Below, one piece after another: positions 35,235 through 45,891 of a stretch of 64,000 nt of DNA. The translations under genes and the position numbers were made by a program. This DNA is from Rutidosis leptorrhynchoides (taxonomy: Eukaryota; Streptophyta; Magnoliopsida; Asterales; Asteraceae), in NCBI RefSeq assembly GCF_046630445.1, contig NC_092336.1, forward strand, positions 301,852,501 to 301,916,500, in the 5' to 3' direction. Below the pieces are notes generated by a model. It was not told the origin of the DNA and ran no database searches. It saw only the letters and a list, made by a program, of their open reading frames with translations. Within the stretch, counting starts at the first letter, position 1; the number at the start of each line of letters is the position of its first letter.

Positions 35235-35480
35235 TTCGTTAACCTTGAGAATGCTGACGAAGCAGCAAATGCTATAGATGTTCTTAAGGGCTAACAGTTT
35301 GATAATAAAGAATGGTACGTTGGAAAAGCCCAAAAGAAAATATGGAACTGAAAAACGGATTGAGCTAACCATGGAGGAGACCAAGGACAAACACAAGGGC
35401 CAAACCCTATATTCAAAGAATCCAGGAAATTCTGAATTCGGTGAAATCTTTAGAGAATATCTTGCTCCAAAGTCATGTTA
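35235..35480 (+). pseudogene. Captured poly(A)-binding-protein gene fragment (element II)
   Basis: This is the best-preserved copy. It reads FVNLENADEAANAIDVLKG, then a stop, then QFDNKEWYVGKAQKK. This is the end of RRM3 of plant cytoplasmic PABP, including the RNP1-flanking strand and the final strand. After a one-base shift it continues EKRIELTMEETKDKHKGQ, LYSKNPG and EIFREYLAPKSC, matching the RRM3-RRM4 linker and the first part of RRM4. PABP binds poly(A) tails and eIF4G; this piece lacks most of both RRMs and could not do so. There is no intron at this position. It lies between the hairpin and the conserved 3' block. Confidence 0.82.
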
Positions 35481-36764
35481 AAAGCTTGCGGAAAATTTTT
35501 CTTCATCAACTTTCAAACTTAGAAATTCCAAAATATCATCATAAATATCCTCTATATTTCAGAAGATATCTTCATAACGATTCATGTCCGCAATTAAGTA
35601 TCTCTTTGCGATATCTTTATAAAGGAAACTGTTTTAGTTTCTATATTCTGTAAAATTCGAGTTTATATTATAAATGCTTTGAAGAAGTGATTGGGAATTG
35701 AAGCATGAGTTAATATAATATAATGACATCAGGCCAACGTGATTATATTACAGTAAGTCATGCTCAGTTTTTAATGGAAGATGATGATTCATAGATTTTA
35801 TAATCATCATTTGCATGTTACACGACTCTTACATTCTATTTAACCTCTAAACATATCAAGAAAATATTTTTCTTGATGATTCGGTCTTTTTCGGATATTC
35901 TGGTAATATGACAAATCAAATCGTGCTATTACCTTTCCTTTCTACTTTATATATTATGATCATTCAAAACTTCATACCTATGAATTCTGGACCATTACTC
36001 GCTTGACTTGAAGTCGGGAAGAAGAAACAAAAACATAAAGCTACGACATATAAGGGAAAATATAAAGCCCGATAACTACTCCGAAATTACAAACCGTGTA
36101 TATCAATGCGTATAGCAATATAAAGACACGGGATAATTAAAAACACTATAACCCCAAGAGCATAGAAGAAGTAAACAGATTCCTCTGGCGGTAAAAGAAA
36201 AAGAAGAATGACTGCATAGATGGTCAATATAATAACCAGGATCAGAACTGGATTTAGCATTTTCTTAATCTTTTGGAAGTTTGAATTGAGAAAGAAAGTA
36301 TAGAAGTGGTGAAGATAATGAAACGGAAGAAGCTAATTTATAGCGAAATTCCAAACACATCAATCGAGGCAAATCACCGCATTTAATCAAACAAATCTCA
36401 AAATTTCGTAAATACCGGAGAATCAAATCTTATAGATTACGAAGATTTCCTTTAATTCCTTGAATTCCGGAAATCAATCGTGACTACGTCAAAAGTTAAG
36501 GCGAACATTTAATTTTCTCATTTCACTCTTTTATGATAGCTTCGTTTATACTCTTCCTATAAACGAATCGTTTTATCCATATTATTCAATAGTGATAAAA
36601 CTTTATTTTTCAACTTATATTCATCATTAAAATATTCTTGTTGTAAACAATGAAGATCTCTATCAAATTTCATGACTGTGATTTTCACGAACTCCTCTCT
36701 GTTTGTCTGCCCTAATATTGTGGCATAAAATGCTCAAGGTTTTAAATGAGCTCAATACCATTCA

Positions 36765-37039
36765 TAACACATTTCATGTATCCAATTTACTGAAATGACT
36801 TGTATAACATCATCATTTTGAATGATCTTCGCATTAATGATAAAATGCACTTTGTTGAAGAACCTATAGAAATCATGGAAGGAGAGGTCAAACAAACGCG
36901 TAAAAGCAACATACCTATCATTAAAGTCTGTTGGAATTCGCGTAGAGGCCCCGAATATACCTGGGAACGCAAAGACCATATGAAACGGAAATATCCCCAT
37001 CTCTTCTCAACTGCTGATGCATCCGAGAAGTCTACCTAA
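36765..37039 (+). pseudogene. Remnant of pol C-terminus (chromodomain-like) in element II
   Basis: The frame reads INDKMHFVEEPIEIMEGEVK, WNSRRGPEYTWERKDHM and KYPHLFS, then stops 36 bases before the LTR. It matches the end of the integrase/chromodomain region of element I (23626-23800). It is all that remains of pol, which shows that element II arose by internal deletion from, or recombination with, a chromovirus. It has no catalytic residues. Confidence 0.85.
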
Positions 37040-37060
37040 AACTTCGGAACGAAGTTTTTA

Positions 37061-37075
37061 TTAACGGGGAGGTAC
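37061..37075 (+). promoter_or_regulatory. Polypurine tract of element II
   Basis: TTAACGGGGAGGTAC abuts the 3' LTR start, matching the position and core of the tract in Y and Z. Confidence 0.8.
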
Positions 37076-39323
37076 TATAACAACCCTCACTTTTTGACTT
37101 CTGAAATTACTGAAATGACCCTAGGGTTTACTGTCTGACTATACGTATTAATTATTTAAGGGTTATTATATACACAATCAATTTAACGTTGACCAAATAA
37201 TAAACTTTTATTCGACACTCACTGCTAATTAAAATTTATGCATTTCAATAATATTATTTATAACTATTAATCTATAAGTAATAAATAAAAAGTGACATTT
37301 ATATAAATAATAAAACAATTGGGAACTAAATAAAAATAAATACAAGTCATGAATTAGTAAAAAGAAAATAATACTTATCATGTAGTAAATGTAAAAATAA
37401 TAATAAACATAATAATAATAATAATAATAATAATGAGACTAAAGAATCTTAAACAATTACATCCTTATGTTGATTAAAAATAAAGTATAAACTAGTACAT
37501 CCTTATGTTGACTAATTATAAACTAGTACCACCTTTTGTTGACTAAAAATTATAAAACAAAATAAAATCATTAATTAGAACATCCTTATGTTGACTAACA
37601 CTCTAATACTTGCACTATATAAACACTCCTAGACTCCTAGTTTCTCATTCACAAATCACACCAAAATCCTCTCTCAAAAACAATCTCTCCCTCTCCCTCT
37701 CTTGTGGTATTCGGATCTTCAAGCTTGTTCTTCGTGTTCTTCAAGAATCTTCAAGGAGTTCTTCAAGATTTTTAAGGCTTTGATCTTCCATCTTCATCGT
37801 GTTCATCTTTTCTTTGTTAATTATCTTGAATCTTCAAAAGTATAACATAAACCCTAAACTATTTACATAAACTTTAATCTTTGTTAATTCATATTCATAT
37901 TATAAACTTGTTATTCATAAGTATATACATAAACACTCCTAGATTTATATATACATATATACATGTAAAAAAAATATATTTTTATGTATATATACGAATT
38001 ATATATACATATACATATTAAAACCTTAAACCCTAATACTACTTATACTAGTACTTAACATGTATACACTATTACTATTACTAGCACCTATAACCTACTA
38101 CTTATATTGTAGCACAAAAACATTTTGGGATATGTATTAGAGATGTATAGATCTTCGAACTTTCTTGACGAATGGTTTCTACGAGATTCTAGGCAGAGGG
38201 TTTGAATTTCCGATTTAAAGGGTCCTATGGCTCAAGCCCCTAGATCTAAATTAGCCATTCGAAGGGAAAGGGGTGATTGGAAGCTTATCTAATACGGCAA
38301 GTATCCTAAAATGAAAAACACTCATAAAAGTAGAAACTCTCTAGTCATAGAAACTTAGTAAAATAAGAAACTTTCTAAAAATGGAAAGTTTATAAAAATA
38401 GTAACTTACTAGGAATAGAAACTTAGTAAAACAAACTATACTTAAACACATACTTAAACTTAAACATGGGCAAAACACTTAACTACTCTTAAATGTCAAT
38501 AGGTTGACTTTCCTGCTCACTCGTTCAACTCTTTATTCCGAGGAATAACTCTCTCTACTTACTAAGGTGACTTTCATAGCCCCACTCTTATTGCTATAGC
38601 ACTTTTTATACTTACTGGGGTGAGACACATGCTGCTTTTATACTTTAAACAACTTAGACACAAGTACGAACCTAAACTGTACTATGACTAGCTTATGCTA
38701 CTAAGACCCCACAGTGATATTTTTTAATTGCTTTCAGGATAAGGCATTCTTAATTATTGGGGGTAGGCCTATCGGGAGTAACGTCCCCGATACATTTGAC
38801 CGCGATGTCTTTGTATTACTTAATAATGATTTAAACATGGTGATAAGGTACTGCCAACTTATCATCGGGGCAACAAAACAAACGTTTAGTCTAAAATATC
38901 ACGAATCAGTACTACTTTTGGATCTGCGAGATCTACTTTTTGATCCTGCGGGAGATCAACTTTACATCTAAATCTTGTGGTCTAAAAACAACGATAACTA
39001 CTTTTGTTAAACCTATGAACTTCACTCAACCTTTTTGGTTGACACTTTAGCATGTTTTGTCTCAGGTGCTGTTTGATTCAAGCTTTCTTATCTACTACTT
39101 ATGTGATGCTACTTGGACTTAGGATCAAGAGATATCGCATTTATTACTTCTGCATATGAACAATTACTTTATCGTTATTTTCATTATTGTAACGACATTT
39201 CATTTTCCACTGCGTACTCAATAAAGTTAAATTTTCTCATTTAGTATTGTTCTCGTATTATAATATGTTGGTTTATTTGATATTAGTAACGTTTCTTCCA
39301 GACCCTATTGGGAGGACGTTACA
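37076..39323 (+). repeat. 3' LTR of element II
   Basis: 2248 bases, over 99% identical by eye to 30544-32793. It ends GGACGTTACA and is followed by the target duplication TAAGG. Confidence 0.92.
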
Positions 39324-39328
39324 TAAGG

Positions 39329-41458
39329 TCTTAAGGGTCATCATCATTCATCATCAAACAAAAGGCGTAAAGTAAGTTTCGTTTATGAAAGTAGTTTAAA
39401 ACAAAGTCTGACTTCAGTCAGTCACCACGGCCTCTACCCTTACTGAAACAAGGTTAGACCAGTGGACATGGCTCCGTATATGAGTCCTTTAAGTGTGGTA
39501 AAATTTACAGAAGCAAAATCGTCTTCGTTTGACCGTGGCGACGGTCTAAGTGCGAGTAGGTCAGAAATTTCTGCACAACGTTAAAGGAGATAGTGACGAT
39601 CGGAGGGCCATAAATCCTAAACCGTAACTCGGATTAAGACGAGTCCCATATGAAAAGTTATCTACTCGAATAGAGCTATTTGAAAATCAAGGTTACAGTA
39701 GCCCAGGTTTACTGGTCTGTTACAGAAATAGCAGAAAAGTAGGCTGTAAACAGAAATAGAAAGATAAGTGGGTTCCGGTGGGTTTTGGTGCTTGATGTTC
39801 ATCATGGTTCTCGTCCTTGATGCCTATAGCTTCAAGTGTACAACTCATTGATGTGTTTACATCATCTTAACCATGGTTTGACCATCATAACCCTTGTGTA
39901 AGTTTAAGACGTGAAGCACAACTCAATTAAGTGTTGCAAGTGTTTTGATGAACCAAAGTTACATCAAAGTCTTAGATTTAACACATACATGAAATATAAA
40001 AGTAATACTAACTAAGTTTTGACAATTATGACACAAGTGTGAGTCTAAGACATGTAGATCAACTCACTTAAGAGTTGTATGAAGTTGATGAACCAAAGTT
40101 ACATCAAGGTCTTAGATCTAACACTTACATGAACTTTAAAAGTAAAAACAAGTTACAAACTTGAAAGTAAACTAACTAATCAAGATCTTAAGATGTAGAA
40201 CATAGTTCTTAGTTAGATCTTGAAGATCCAAGACCCAAAAGTCTAGATCTAAGGTTATTAAGTTAAATCCAACACAAGTATGTAAAGTTATAAATAAAGA
40301 GTTACACTTCCATGTTCTTGAATCTTTAAAGTTAACTTTAAATTTCAAGAAAGTATGAGATCAAGACTAACTTGTAGTACTTGACCAACAACAACAACAA
40401 ACATGAAATTAAAGTGTATAAAGTGAAGAAGTAAACTAAGTAAACAAGTAACTAAGTCATGGTTGTTCATACTTTTAAAGATTCAACCAAAGTTTGATCT
40501 TTAAGTAAAGTAAACTTTAAGTAAAGTAAACTTTAAGTTTACTTCAAGAACTACAAGTATGATTTTAATCAACACATAAACTTACAATCTTTTAAGAAAG
40601 TGTATGTAGAACATAACTAGTAAGTTTATGTTCTTGTTGTTCTTGTAAAACAAGATAAAAGGAGAATCAAACTAGAAAGTTTATTCTTGTAACATGTAAG
40701 TAAACAACAATAAACAAGTAATCAAACAAGCAAGTAACAAAAGATGATGATGATTTGGTAGCCAAGGCTACGGTTTTGGATGAAGAACAAGGAGAGAAAA
40801 GAGTTCAAGTTGCTTACAATATGAGAGAAAAAGTGAGAAAGAAAGTTGCAAGTTTGAGAGTGTTTTTGTGAATGAGAGAATGTGAGAGTTTGAAGTGATG
40901 AAAAGTGAAACAAAAACTCCCCATATGCTTGAGGATGGCCGACGATTTGAGCACCCATGGGGAGGAGGAAAAAGTTTGTTGGTTATTAGCTTGTAAAGTC
41001 TTACAAAGTTGGTTAATGGAGGTAGTCTCATGGGGATTATGTGCAAACTAGATTCCTAATGCCTTAACTAACTAGTTCCATTCAAATATGATACTTTCAT
41101 GTAAAAGACTTGGGCTAAATAGTCCATTAAAGAAGTAGGGTGGGCTAATCAAGTCCATGTACAAAAATAAAGCCCAAGTTTGATAGTAATTAACGAGTAA
41201 TCCAATTAAAGCCCAAGTAATTAACTAAAAACCTTAGTTAATTATAATGATTAATAAAACTAATCATGAATGTAAATAATACTCTAAAAATATTATTCGT
41301 GTAAGTCTCGGGTGTCACAAAGACGTTCCGGGCAATTAAAGTCAAGTACGTTTAGTCATGGTAACATGTAAATGTAATAACATACATTCGTTAAATCACA
41401 AGTATTAATAATAACAATTATTAATAAATAAACGTTGGAAAAATCCAGGGTCGTTACA
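39329..41458 (-). repeat. 5' LTR of element I, part 2
   Basis: It continues the LTR interrupted at 30543 and matches 21477-23590 of the other LTR, with one extra 16 bases at about 40440. It ends TCGTTACA, followed by the element I target duplication CTTTT. Confidence 0.9.
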
Positions 41459-41615
41459 CTTTTTAAAGGTCCTATCATAACTTGCGACCTTTTTAAAAAG
41501 GGTCCTGTAATGGGATTAATTAAGACCTTTTTAGTAATGTTGTCATATATGTTGATTTACGAAATTTATTTAAGGTCCTAAAAGGTATAATAGGACACTT
41601 TTTAAAAGGTCCTAT

Positions 41616-42018
41616 CAGTGTTGTAAATCTCCCGACATCTCCCCGAGATCTCCCCCGAGATCTCGTTTTTAGAAGGCAACCGAGACGAGATGTTCATCTC
41701 CCGAGATTTCTTGGTCAACAGGGTCAAACTTAGTCAAAGCCATAATTTCTCGGGTTTTCTTGCTAATTTGTAAGATTTTCTTATAAAATTCGTAATTTCT
41801 AAGATTTTCTCGCTCATTTCTCGGATATTTTTGTAAAATCTCGTAAAAACGTATATAAATATACATATATTTATGTTTTTATGTATATTTTTATTAGAAA
41901 AACTATAAAGTCAACGTAAGTCAACGTCCGAGATCTCCCCGAGATTATTCCGAGATGCCGAGATCTCCCTAAAAAAGTTCAAACGAGATCTCCCCGAGAT
42001 TCGAATTCTCCAACTTTG
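41616..42018. mobile_element. hAT-type MITE (403 bp)
   Basis: It starts CAGTGTTGTAAA, a typical hAT terminus, and ends ..TCCAACTTTG, an imperfect inverse of the start. It is bounded by the 8-bp sequence GGTCCTAT on both sides (41608-41615 and 42019-42026), the right duplication length for hAT. GGTCCTAT is also common in the array, which weakens that evidence. The interior is dominated by inverted copies of CTCCCCGAGATCTC near both ends. It has no coding capacity. Confidence 0.6.
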
Positions 42019-42084
42019 GGTCCTATTAACTCCAACATCATGAACTAGTAATAAACAATCAAGTGTTTTATAAAAAGTGGAGCA

Positions 42085-42139
42085 GGACTCGAACCCACAA
42101 CCTCCCCTTTACATACCAACATCCTAACCATTTGACCCA
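42085..42139 (-). repeat. tRNA-like pol III module, second array copy
   Basis: The minus-strand A-box-like TGGGTCAAATGG (start 42139) and perfect B box GGTTCGAGTCC (start 42095) are 44 bases apart, as at 19748-19802. Confidence 0.5.
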
Positions 42140-42160
42140 TTGTGTTAAACCAAAAGGTTT

Positions 42161-42164
<4 letters not shown>

Positions 42165-42246
<82 letters not shown>
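42165..42246. repeat. (AT)n microsatellite
   Basis: An uninterrupted AT run of about 80 bases beside the tRNA-like module, at a position where the first copy has a T-rich run. Confidence 0.95.
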
Positions 42247-42248
<2 letters not shown>

Positions 42249-42447
42249 CCGTTAAGAAAATTGGAGTAATTTCAAAGTTAATAGAACTCCAACAACGGGT
42301 CCTATAATGGGATTAAATAGGACCTTTAAGTAATGGTGTCCTATATGTTGATTGACATAATTTATTTAGAGTCCTAAAATGTATAACGAATAGGACACAT
42401 TTTTAAAGGTCCTAATATAACTTGTAACCTTTTTAAAAGGGTCCTAT

Positions 42448-43133
42448 AAGAGGACTCGCAACAGTTCGTCTTTGAGTCCGTCTTTGAGTCCGCCTTTGAA
42501 GGGCGCCACTACTAGCAAATTGTGGTTGCTTAGTGGTTGTTTCACCGTGGTTGGATTTTTTGTTGGATGACAGATTCAATCACGGAACAAAACGGAACAA
42601 AAGCATTTCTTTGTTGTACATTTTACTTTTAAACTTGTACCCGTAAATAATTAATTAATTTAGTGGGTTTGAAGAAGTGTGTGATGAGTATGTCATGGTT
42701 TTTAACAGTTAGTCTTTGGTTAGTGATCGAAGGAAGTGCTGATGTGGCAGTCAGTGATACCATGACATAACGTCATGGTTAAGAATGGTCTAATGGGAAG
42801 ATCTAATGACTTAATAGAACAAATAAATGGTGGGTCTTAATCAGAGAATAATAGAGTAGTTTATAATATAACTTCATGGATTAAAAGTTTTGTCGAAAAC
42901 AATGTACGTAATTGTTAATTTAAATGGTTTATTGTGCGCCAAAGCAATAATATTTTAACATTACAAGAAACAAATGACTATTTAATAACATTTTTGTTAT
43001 CTCGAGTTCAAATCTCAAGTTCAAACAACCAAAAGCAAACAACATAAATTTGTTAAAAGTTACTATTTAAGAAGTCTGATTCTTTTTATTTTCTTTAAAT
43101 ATATTATAATATTATAATTATATATAGAATAGA
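42448..43133. other. Spacer with MITE-like hairpin, no gene seen
   Basis: The only structure seen is ACCATGAC..GTCATGGT (42759-42766 and 42772-42779), an 8-bp stem with a 5-base loop in a context (GCTGATGTGGCAG) reminiscent of plant MITE ends. No open frame is convincing. Confidence 0.35.
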
Positions 43134-43787
43134 ACTAGTGAAGGGCTACGCGCGTTGCCGCCGCATTTTGCAAGCGATAGTCTTCTACAATTGTAAAGTT
43201 TTCTTCACAATGTTATGAGGTTTCTCATCGTTTAAGCAAGCAGATGATGTTTGAACAAAATTATCTACTGTAGCCTTTGTTTTCTTGGTTAAAGGTGTGG
43301 TGTTCTACTCCTTTCTTTACTATGCCATCTGTCACCTGCAAGATCAAAACTTGTTAGTTAAAATTTGTTGTATTTAGCCATGAAGTATAAAGGCTATTAG
43401 GAAAAAATTATATAAACTATTTTTTTTTTTTTTTAATTCTGTTCATCAACTTCAACTTGTTTCATTTTCAACCAGTCTAAATAGTCATCTATTGTTTCAA
43501 ATAACTTGAAGACGATTACAAAAGTATCTATGGCACAATTCATAGTAAATTAAAAAGAAATCAGCACCAAAATAAATTAAAAATGGCTAGAGAAAATAAT
43601 AAAAATTGGCCCTCAATTTGTTTACAACCAATGCAGATGTTCAGTTCTAATACTTCTCTATCTCAGCAAATATTTCTTCAACGATTGTATATGTACGTAT
43701 GTGTGTATATATGTAAGAAGCAAACAGTATGGTGTGTATTAAGGTTGGGTTTAATTTGCTACTTGAGTCTCAAACTTGTATGTTGTT

Positions 43788-43912
43788 GGGCTCTGTGCAT
43801 TTTAATGTTTCTCCAACCGCGCTGACCTTGTTTCTGCATTCGCTGCAAGTGAAGTAGTACCATTCTCTGCCAGATTCTATATGTGCTATGACTCCTTTGT
43901 ATGCCGAAATCA
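43788..43912 (-). pseudogene. RPA1-like C-terminal zinc-finger exon of the Helitron
   Basis: The minus-strand frame reads VIAHIESGREWYYFTCSECR and continues NKVSAVGETLKC. WYY.xC..C..KV is the signature of the C-terminal zinc-finger domain of replication protein A large subunit, in the form common to Helitron-borne copies. Two cysteines of the first half and one of the second half are visible. The sequence then loses the frame, possibly at an intron. Lys/Thr-rich coding-like sequence at about 43180-43330 (TPLTKKTKATVDN) may be the tail exon. It is a fragment and not a working single-strand DNA-binding protein. Confidence 0.6.
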
Positions 43913-44045
43913 CTAACATTAGAATAACAATCAACAATTATAAAATAGACTACATACTACATAAACTAAAACCTATAGTAATTGAACGAAACCTAACCTT
44001 CATAGTGGATGAATTACGATTAGTCAAAACTCAATAAGTCATTAA

Positions 44046-44254
44046 AAATATTCGTGGGATTTATTTCCTGAAAGCCGAATTGCCCCGGGGAAGGTTTTAC
44101 CGACCCGTATACAGGACCTAGGTCCGACCGTCTGCCCCACGGGATGGTTTAAGGTTCGGATCCCTGTATTACGGTTCGGGTTTCCTGCCGAAAGCGCGTG
44201 CGTGCGTGGCAAATGAGAGTATTCGATGCCAACACCTTGCCTTTCAAAAAAAAA
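44046..44254 (+). mobile_element. SINE with 10-bp target duplication
   Basis: About 209 bases ending in poly(A), bounded by perfect direct repeats AAGTCATTAA (44036-44045 and 44255-44264). A B-box-like GGTTCGGATCC lies at about 44154. The body is GC-rich compared with its surroundings (CCCCGGGG, GCGCGTGCGTGCGTGG). A duplication of variable length plus a poly(A) tail is the signature of target-primed retrotransposition. The family is not recognised. Confidence 0.75.
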
Positions 44255-45015
44255 AAGTCATTAATCTACATAATCAAATTTTCATACAAATTGGCCAAAT
44301 GCTTACAATTGTAACCTGATAATGGTGCACTAACGATCAAACCCCTTATAAAACTGAAACCAAAATGTAGCATACTAAAGTAATTGATTACGGGGGCTAA
44401 CATATTACTCATACGTTTGAGCCAGAGACAAAAAACAAAAGGCAACAAAAAAACTCAGACACGAAAGTTTGGATCACTAATAAGACATAAAACATGACAT
44501 ATCAGTTAGTTAAACCTATTGAAATCATAAGCCAGTAACGACAAAACACTCTGTATAGTCTGCCAAACGTAAACGGCTAGACTCACATTTCGCAAGATAA
44601 CTCTTTCAGAATTGAGTAAGTCACTAAAAAAGAATTTCGTAAACAATATATCAAGATATCAAAATCAGAAAATGTTAACTCATAGTCAGCCTTTCTCTCA
44701 CGAATATGCTTAACAACCCTAACCAATTCTAAACTCAAATACAAACCTGCAAGGCTGCAACAACCCAGAGATGACGGCGCCCGAAATCTGGAACCAAACG
44801 GATTAGCGGAAGAAGAGATGTCCATCTGATGGAGACGATGATGACCTATTGGACATGAGAAAGAGAAAACGTAACCCGTCGTTGACGATAATTAGGTAAA
44901 AACGCAACCTATCATTGATTCATACATACCTGTTGGAGATGGAAATGACGATGGCGGAAGAAAGGAAACCATCATTAGCGAACCACCTGATGAAGATGCC
45001 GATGGTTGGTGAGGG

Positions 45016-45876
45016 TTATTAAATTCTGTAATAATAATGTTAATAAAATAATACTAGTAGTATTAATAATAATGATAAAATTAATAAGAACCATGATAAT
45101 GATAATTTTATATAAAAAATAATAATTTTTAGTATTAATAATAATACTAATTAATGATAATTATATTAATAATATCATTCGTAAGATAATACTAATAATA
45201 CATAATGATAATAATAATATGATGATATTGATAATAACAATGCTAATTTCAATAAATTTTTATAATAATCAATAATAATAAAACTGTTAATATTAATATT
45301 AACATTATTATTAATACTAATAATAATACTAATTATAATTAACAATAAAAATGTTATAACAATTCTTACATATCAAATTTCATATCTATATGCTATATAT
45401 AACAATATTATACCAACAACTATAATTATAGTTAAATTTATTGTATTAGCATTATGCAATATAATTTTAACTATATACATTACATAATAATTTATATTAA
45501 CTATTAAATTTATATATATATATTTTAATATATACATTACAATATACATATAGTAATAATTATATATAGAAATCGAATATTCATATATATAAATCCATTT
45601 TACCTCCAACATAATTATTTTATATCTTATTTTTCATATTAAATTTTAAATGTTGAAATTATATTTTATTATTTTCCATTACTATTATATATGTACATAC
45701 ATTTATATTTATTTACATTTATTTACAAACTACCGTTCGTGAATCGTAGTCGAAGTCAAATGCATTCATGGAAATAGTTCAAACATTATGAGACTCAGTT
45801 TAATAGACTTTGCTTATCGTGTCGAAATCATGTAAGATTAAGTTTAAATTTGGTCGGAAATTCCCGGGTCATCACA
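45016..45876 (-). repeat. 3' LTR of element Z, truncated to 861 bp
   Basis: It keeps the LTR start (minus strand TGTGATGACCCGGG at 45876) but lacks the distal 2.6 kb. The junction at 45015/45016 shows no LTR end. Open frames here follow ATA/AAT-rich sequence and are not genes. Confidence 0.85.
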
Positions 45877-45891
45877 GTACCTACCCGTTAA
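45877..45891 (-). promoter_or_regulatory. Polypurine tract of element Z
   Basis: TTTAACGGGTAGGTAC on the minus strand abuts the LTR start, identical in its core to the tract of Y at 60551-60563. Confidence 0.85.

Larger units (their letters stand above)
30544..39323 (+). mobile_element. Element II: young non-autonomous Ty3-type element
   Basis: 8780 bases with LTRs of 2250 and 2248 bases, a 5-bp target duplication TAAGG (30539-30543 and 39324-39328), a tRNA-Met primer site and a 3' polypurine tract. It is inserted in the right LTR of element I. Comparing the two LTRs by eye I find about 18 substitutions or short indels, under 1%, so insertion was recent. The 4.3-kb interior has a gag-like ORF, hairpin, PABP gene fragment and a remnant of the pol 3' end, but no protease, RT or RNase H. 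It must have moved with proteins from another element. Confidence 0.92.
20551..41458 (-). mobile_element. Element I: Tekay/Del-like Ty3 chromovirus with nested element II
   Basis: A complete minus-strand element: 5' LTR on the right (29618-30543 plus 39329-41458), primer site, upstream ORF, gag, protease, RT, RNase H, integrase with chromodomain-like end, polypurine tract, 3' LTR on the left (20551-23590). It is flanked by a perfect 5-bp duplication CTTTT (20546-20550 and 41459-41463) inside the CACTA array. The interior is 6.0 kb. LTRs of about 3 kb, a tRNA-Met primer site and a C-terminal chromodomain-like region point to the Tekay/Del chromovirus clade. The two LTRs differ at roughly 1% of sites plus one 16-base insertion at about 40440, so insertion was fairly recent, although gag-pol is already broken. 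Confidence 0.9.
18526..42447 (+). mobile_element. CACTA-like element made of a 142-bp tandem array, split by insertions
   Basis: CACTACAAGAAAAACGGGC at 18526 is a CACTA terminus. It is followed at once by repeats built on TAGGACC/GGTCCTA, the usual subterminal-repeat layout. The array resumes at 41459 after element I and ends near 42447 without a matching terminal repeat, so the far end is lost. No transposase reading frame is seen. Open frames such as 20072-20308 only restate the repeat. Confidence 0.7.
41459..42447 (+). repeat. 142-bp tandem array, right part
   Basis: Array units resume at 41459 in the same orientation (GGTCCTATCATAACTTGCGACC). They are interrupted by a MITE (41616-42018) and a tRNA-like insert with an (AT)n run (about 42027-42290), and end near 42447. 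The sequence after that does not match the unit. Confidence 0.85.
43134..45015 (-). mobile_element. Helitron-like element, 3' end and interior
   Basis: On the minus strand the element ends CTAGT (43134-43138), followed by T. A GC-rich hairpin GGCAACGC/GCGTAGCC (43144-43159, 7 of 8 pairs) lies five bases upstream. CTRR-type ends with a hairpin just inside are the mark of plant Helitrons. An RPA-like zinc-finger exon lies inside in the same orientation, and plant Helitrons often carry RPA genes. The 5' end (TC..) is not identified. 45015 is only the junction with LTR Z, so the right limit is uncertain. No helicase motif is present. Confidence 0.6.

Noticed and set aside
41608..42026. GGTCCTAT direct repeats as firm proof of hAT transposition
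   Set aside because: GGTCCTAT occurs many times in the surrounding array, so the duplication could be coincidental. I kept the MITE call with reduced confidence.
44583..44825. 80-codon minus-strand frame in the Helitron as a captured gene
   Set aside because: No recognisable domain and no support from a second copy. It could be an exon fragment, but I cannot support that.
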